NCBI GenBank assembly: GCA_021201335.1 | Contig: JAJQFD010000052.1 | Coordinates: forward strand, 1 to 64,000 | Direction: 5' to 3' | DNA from: Bacteroides sp. | GTDB lineage: Bacteria > Bacteroidota > Bacteroidia > Bacteroidales > Bacteroidaceae | Length of the DNA stretch: 64,000 nucleotides | In this document: piece after piece, positions 63,573 through 64,000 of the stretch | How positions within the stretch are numbered: position 1 is the stretch's first letter | Layout of the letters: every line of letters starts with the position of its first letter | Program-made: the position numbers and the translations under genes | Notes under the pieces: generated by a model | Databases searched by the model: none | The model's input: the letters and a program-made list of their open reading frames with translations, nothing else | Told to the model about the DNA's origin: nothing

Positions 63573-64000
63573 TCAGCCAATGCCATGTGCTGTTACACTT
63601 GAATCAATTTTCTTAATTAATCCTTGGAGTACACTTCCCGGACCACATTCAGTAAAATCTGTAGCACCATCACCAACCATATTTTTGACTGTTTGTGTCC
63701 AATGAACAGAAGCAGTTAGTTGTGCTACCAAGTTCTTTTTAATATCTACCGGATCAGTATGTGGAAGTGCATCAACATTTTGATAAACAGGACACTTAGG
63801 TATTTGAATTTCAGTATTGTTAATAGCAGTTTCCAGCTCTACTTTGGCTGGTTCCATTAATGGAGAGTGAAAAGCACCACCTACTTTTAATGGTAGGGCA
63901 CGTTTTGCACCAGCAGCTTTCATAAGTTCACATCCTTTTTCAATACCGCTTATTGTACCGGAAATAACAACTTGGCCAGGACAGTTATAATTGGCAGGAA
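63573..64000 (-). CDS. fabD: Malonyl-CoA:ACP transacylase, 3' part (cut by the window end)
   Basis: The C-terminal ~142 residues of FabD; the frame stays open to the edge (64000) and the N-terminal part, including the nucleophile Ser, lies outside. Visible: PANYNCPGQVVISGT, then GAKRALPLKVGGAFHSPLM (catalytic His) and DFTECGPGSVLQGLIKKI, all typical for FabD. It loads malonyl groups on ACP for fatty-acid synthesis. Terminator at 63492. Confidence 0.93.
   Translation of the reverse strand, partial: PANYNCPGQVVISGTISGIEKGCELMKAAGAKRALPLKVGGAFHSPLMEPAKVELETAINNTEIQIPKCPVYQNVDALPHTDPVDIKKNLVAQLTASVHWTQTVKNMVGDGATDFTECGPGSVLQGLIKKIDSSVTAHGIG

Noticed and set aside
1..64000. tRNA or rRNA genes
   Set aside because: I looked for typical clover-leaf ends and rRNA motifs by eye and saw none; a covariance-model search would be needed for certainty.

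Overview
The window looks like a chromosome segment of a Bacteroidota bacterium, most likely order Bacteroidales. Three things point there. The ATP synthase operon has the Bacteroidota order (beta and epsilon first, then a membrane protein, then a, c, b, delta, alpha, gamma). Promoters carry the TAnnTTTG -7 box. Families typical of the group are present: hybrid two-component systems, DUF1573, DUF4923, DUF1460 and an HU-like histone family. A Parabacteroides/Dysgonomonas-like lineage is plausible, but I cannot fix the family from sequence alone.

Layout. 0.2-6.7 kb: HU-like protein, DEAD-box helicase, a MITE-like repeat (2365-2982), then serC, a serA-type dehydrogenase and a DUF1015 gene. 6.9-14.2 kb: complete F1Fo ATP synthase operon with promoter and terminator. 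14.3-26.1 kb: housekeeping and envelope genes (Pif1-like helicase, patatin, RmlD-like reductase, DUF1460 amidase, esterase, DUF1573, DUF4923, engB, Na+/solute symporter, recR, GNAT), with a second MITE-like copy at 21283-21772. 26.8-37.2 kb: a hybrid two-component sensor and an NtrC/NtrB pair divergent from a TolC-HlyD-ABC ATPase operon that has a sigma54-like promoter and an upstream palindrome; the operon's permease seems to be deleted. 37.3-52 kb: a polysaccharide-degradation cluster without SusC/SusD (GH106-like rhamnosidase, sialate O-acetylesterase-like, DUF5703/GH95-like, GH2) followed by a second hybrid two-component regulator. 52.1-60.9 kb: HAD phosphatase, panB, MFS, PBP1A, HPPK-like protein, kdsB, an M16-like protein without a metal site, and a MORN-repeat protein. 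60.9-62.3 kb: an IS256-family element with 9-bp target duplications and a nonsense-mutated transposase. End: a pirin and the 3' part of fabD.

The main anomaly is the number of broken genes. Eight reading-frame breaks lie exactly on homopolymers (T6, T8/A8, A8, T7, G8, G6, A8, T6) in seven accessory genes, and there are two in-frame nonsense codons. Core genes keep frame through equal or longer runs (A9 in kdsB, A8 in serC, A7 in serA, atpH and the PBP1A gene). This may be homopolymer sequencing error, relaxed selection, or slippage-based switching. Three of the four carbohydrate enzymes and the efflux TolC are hit, while their regulators are intact.
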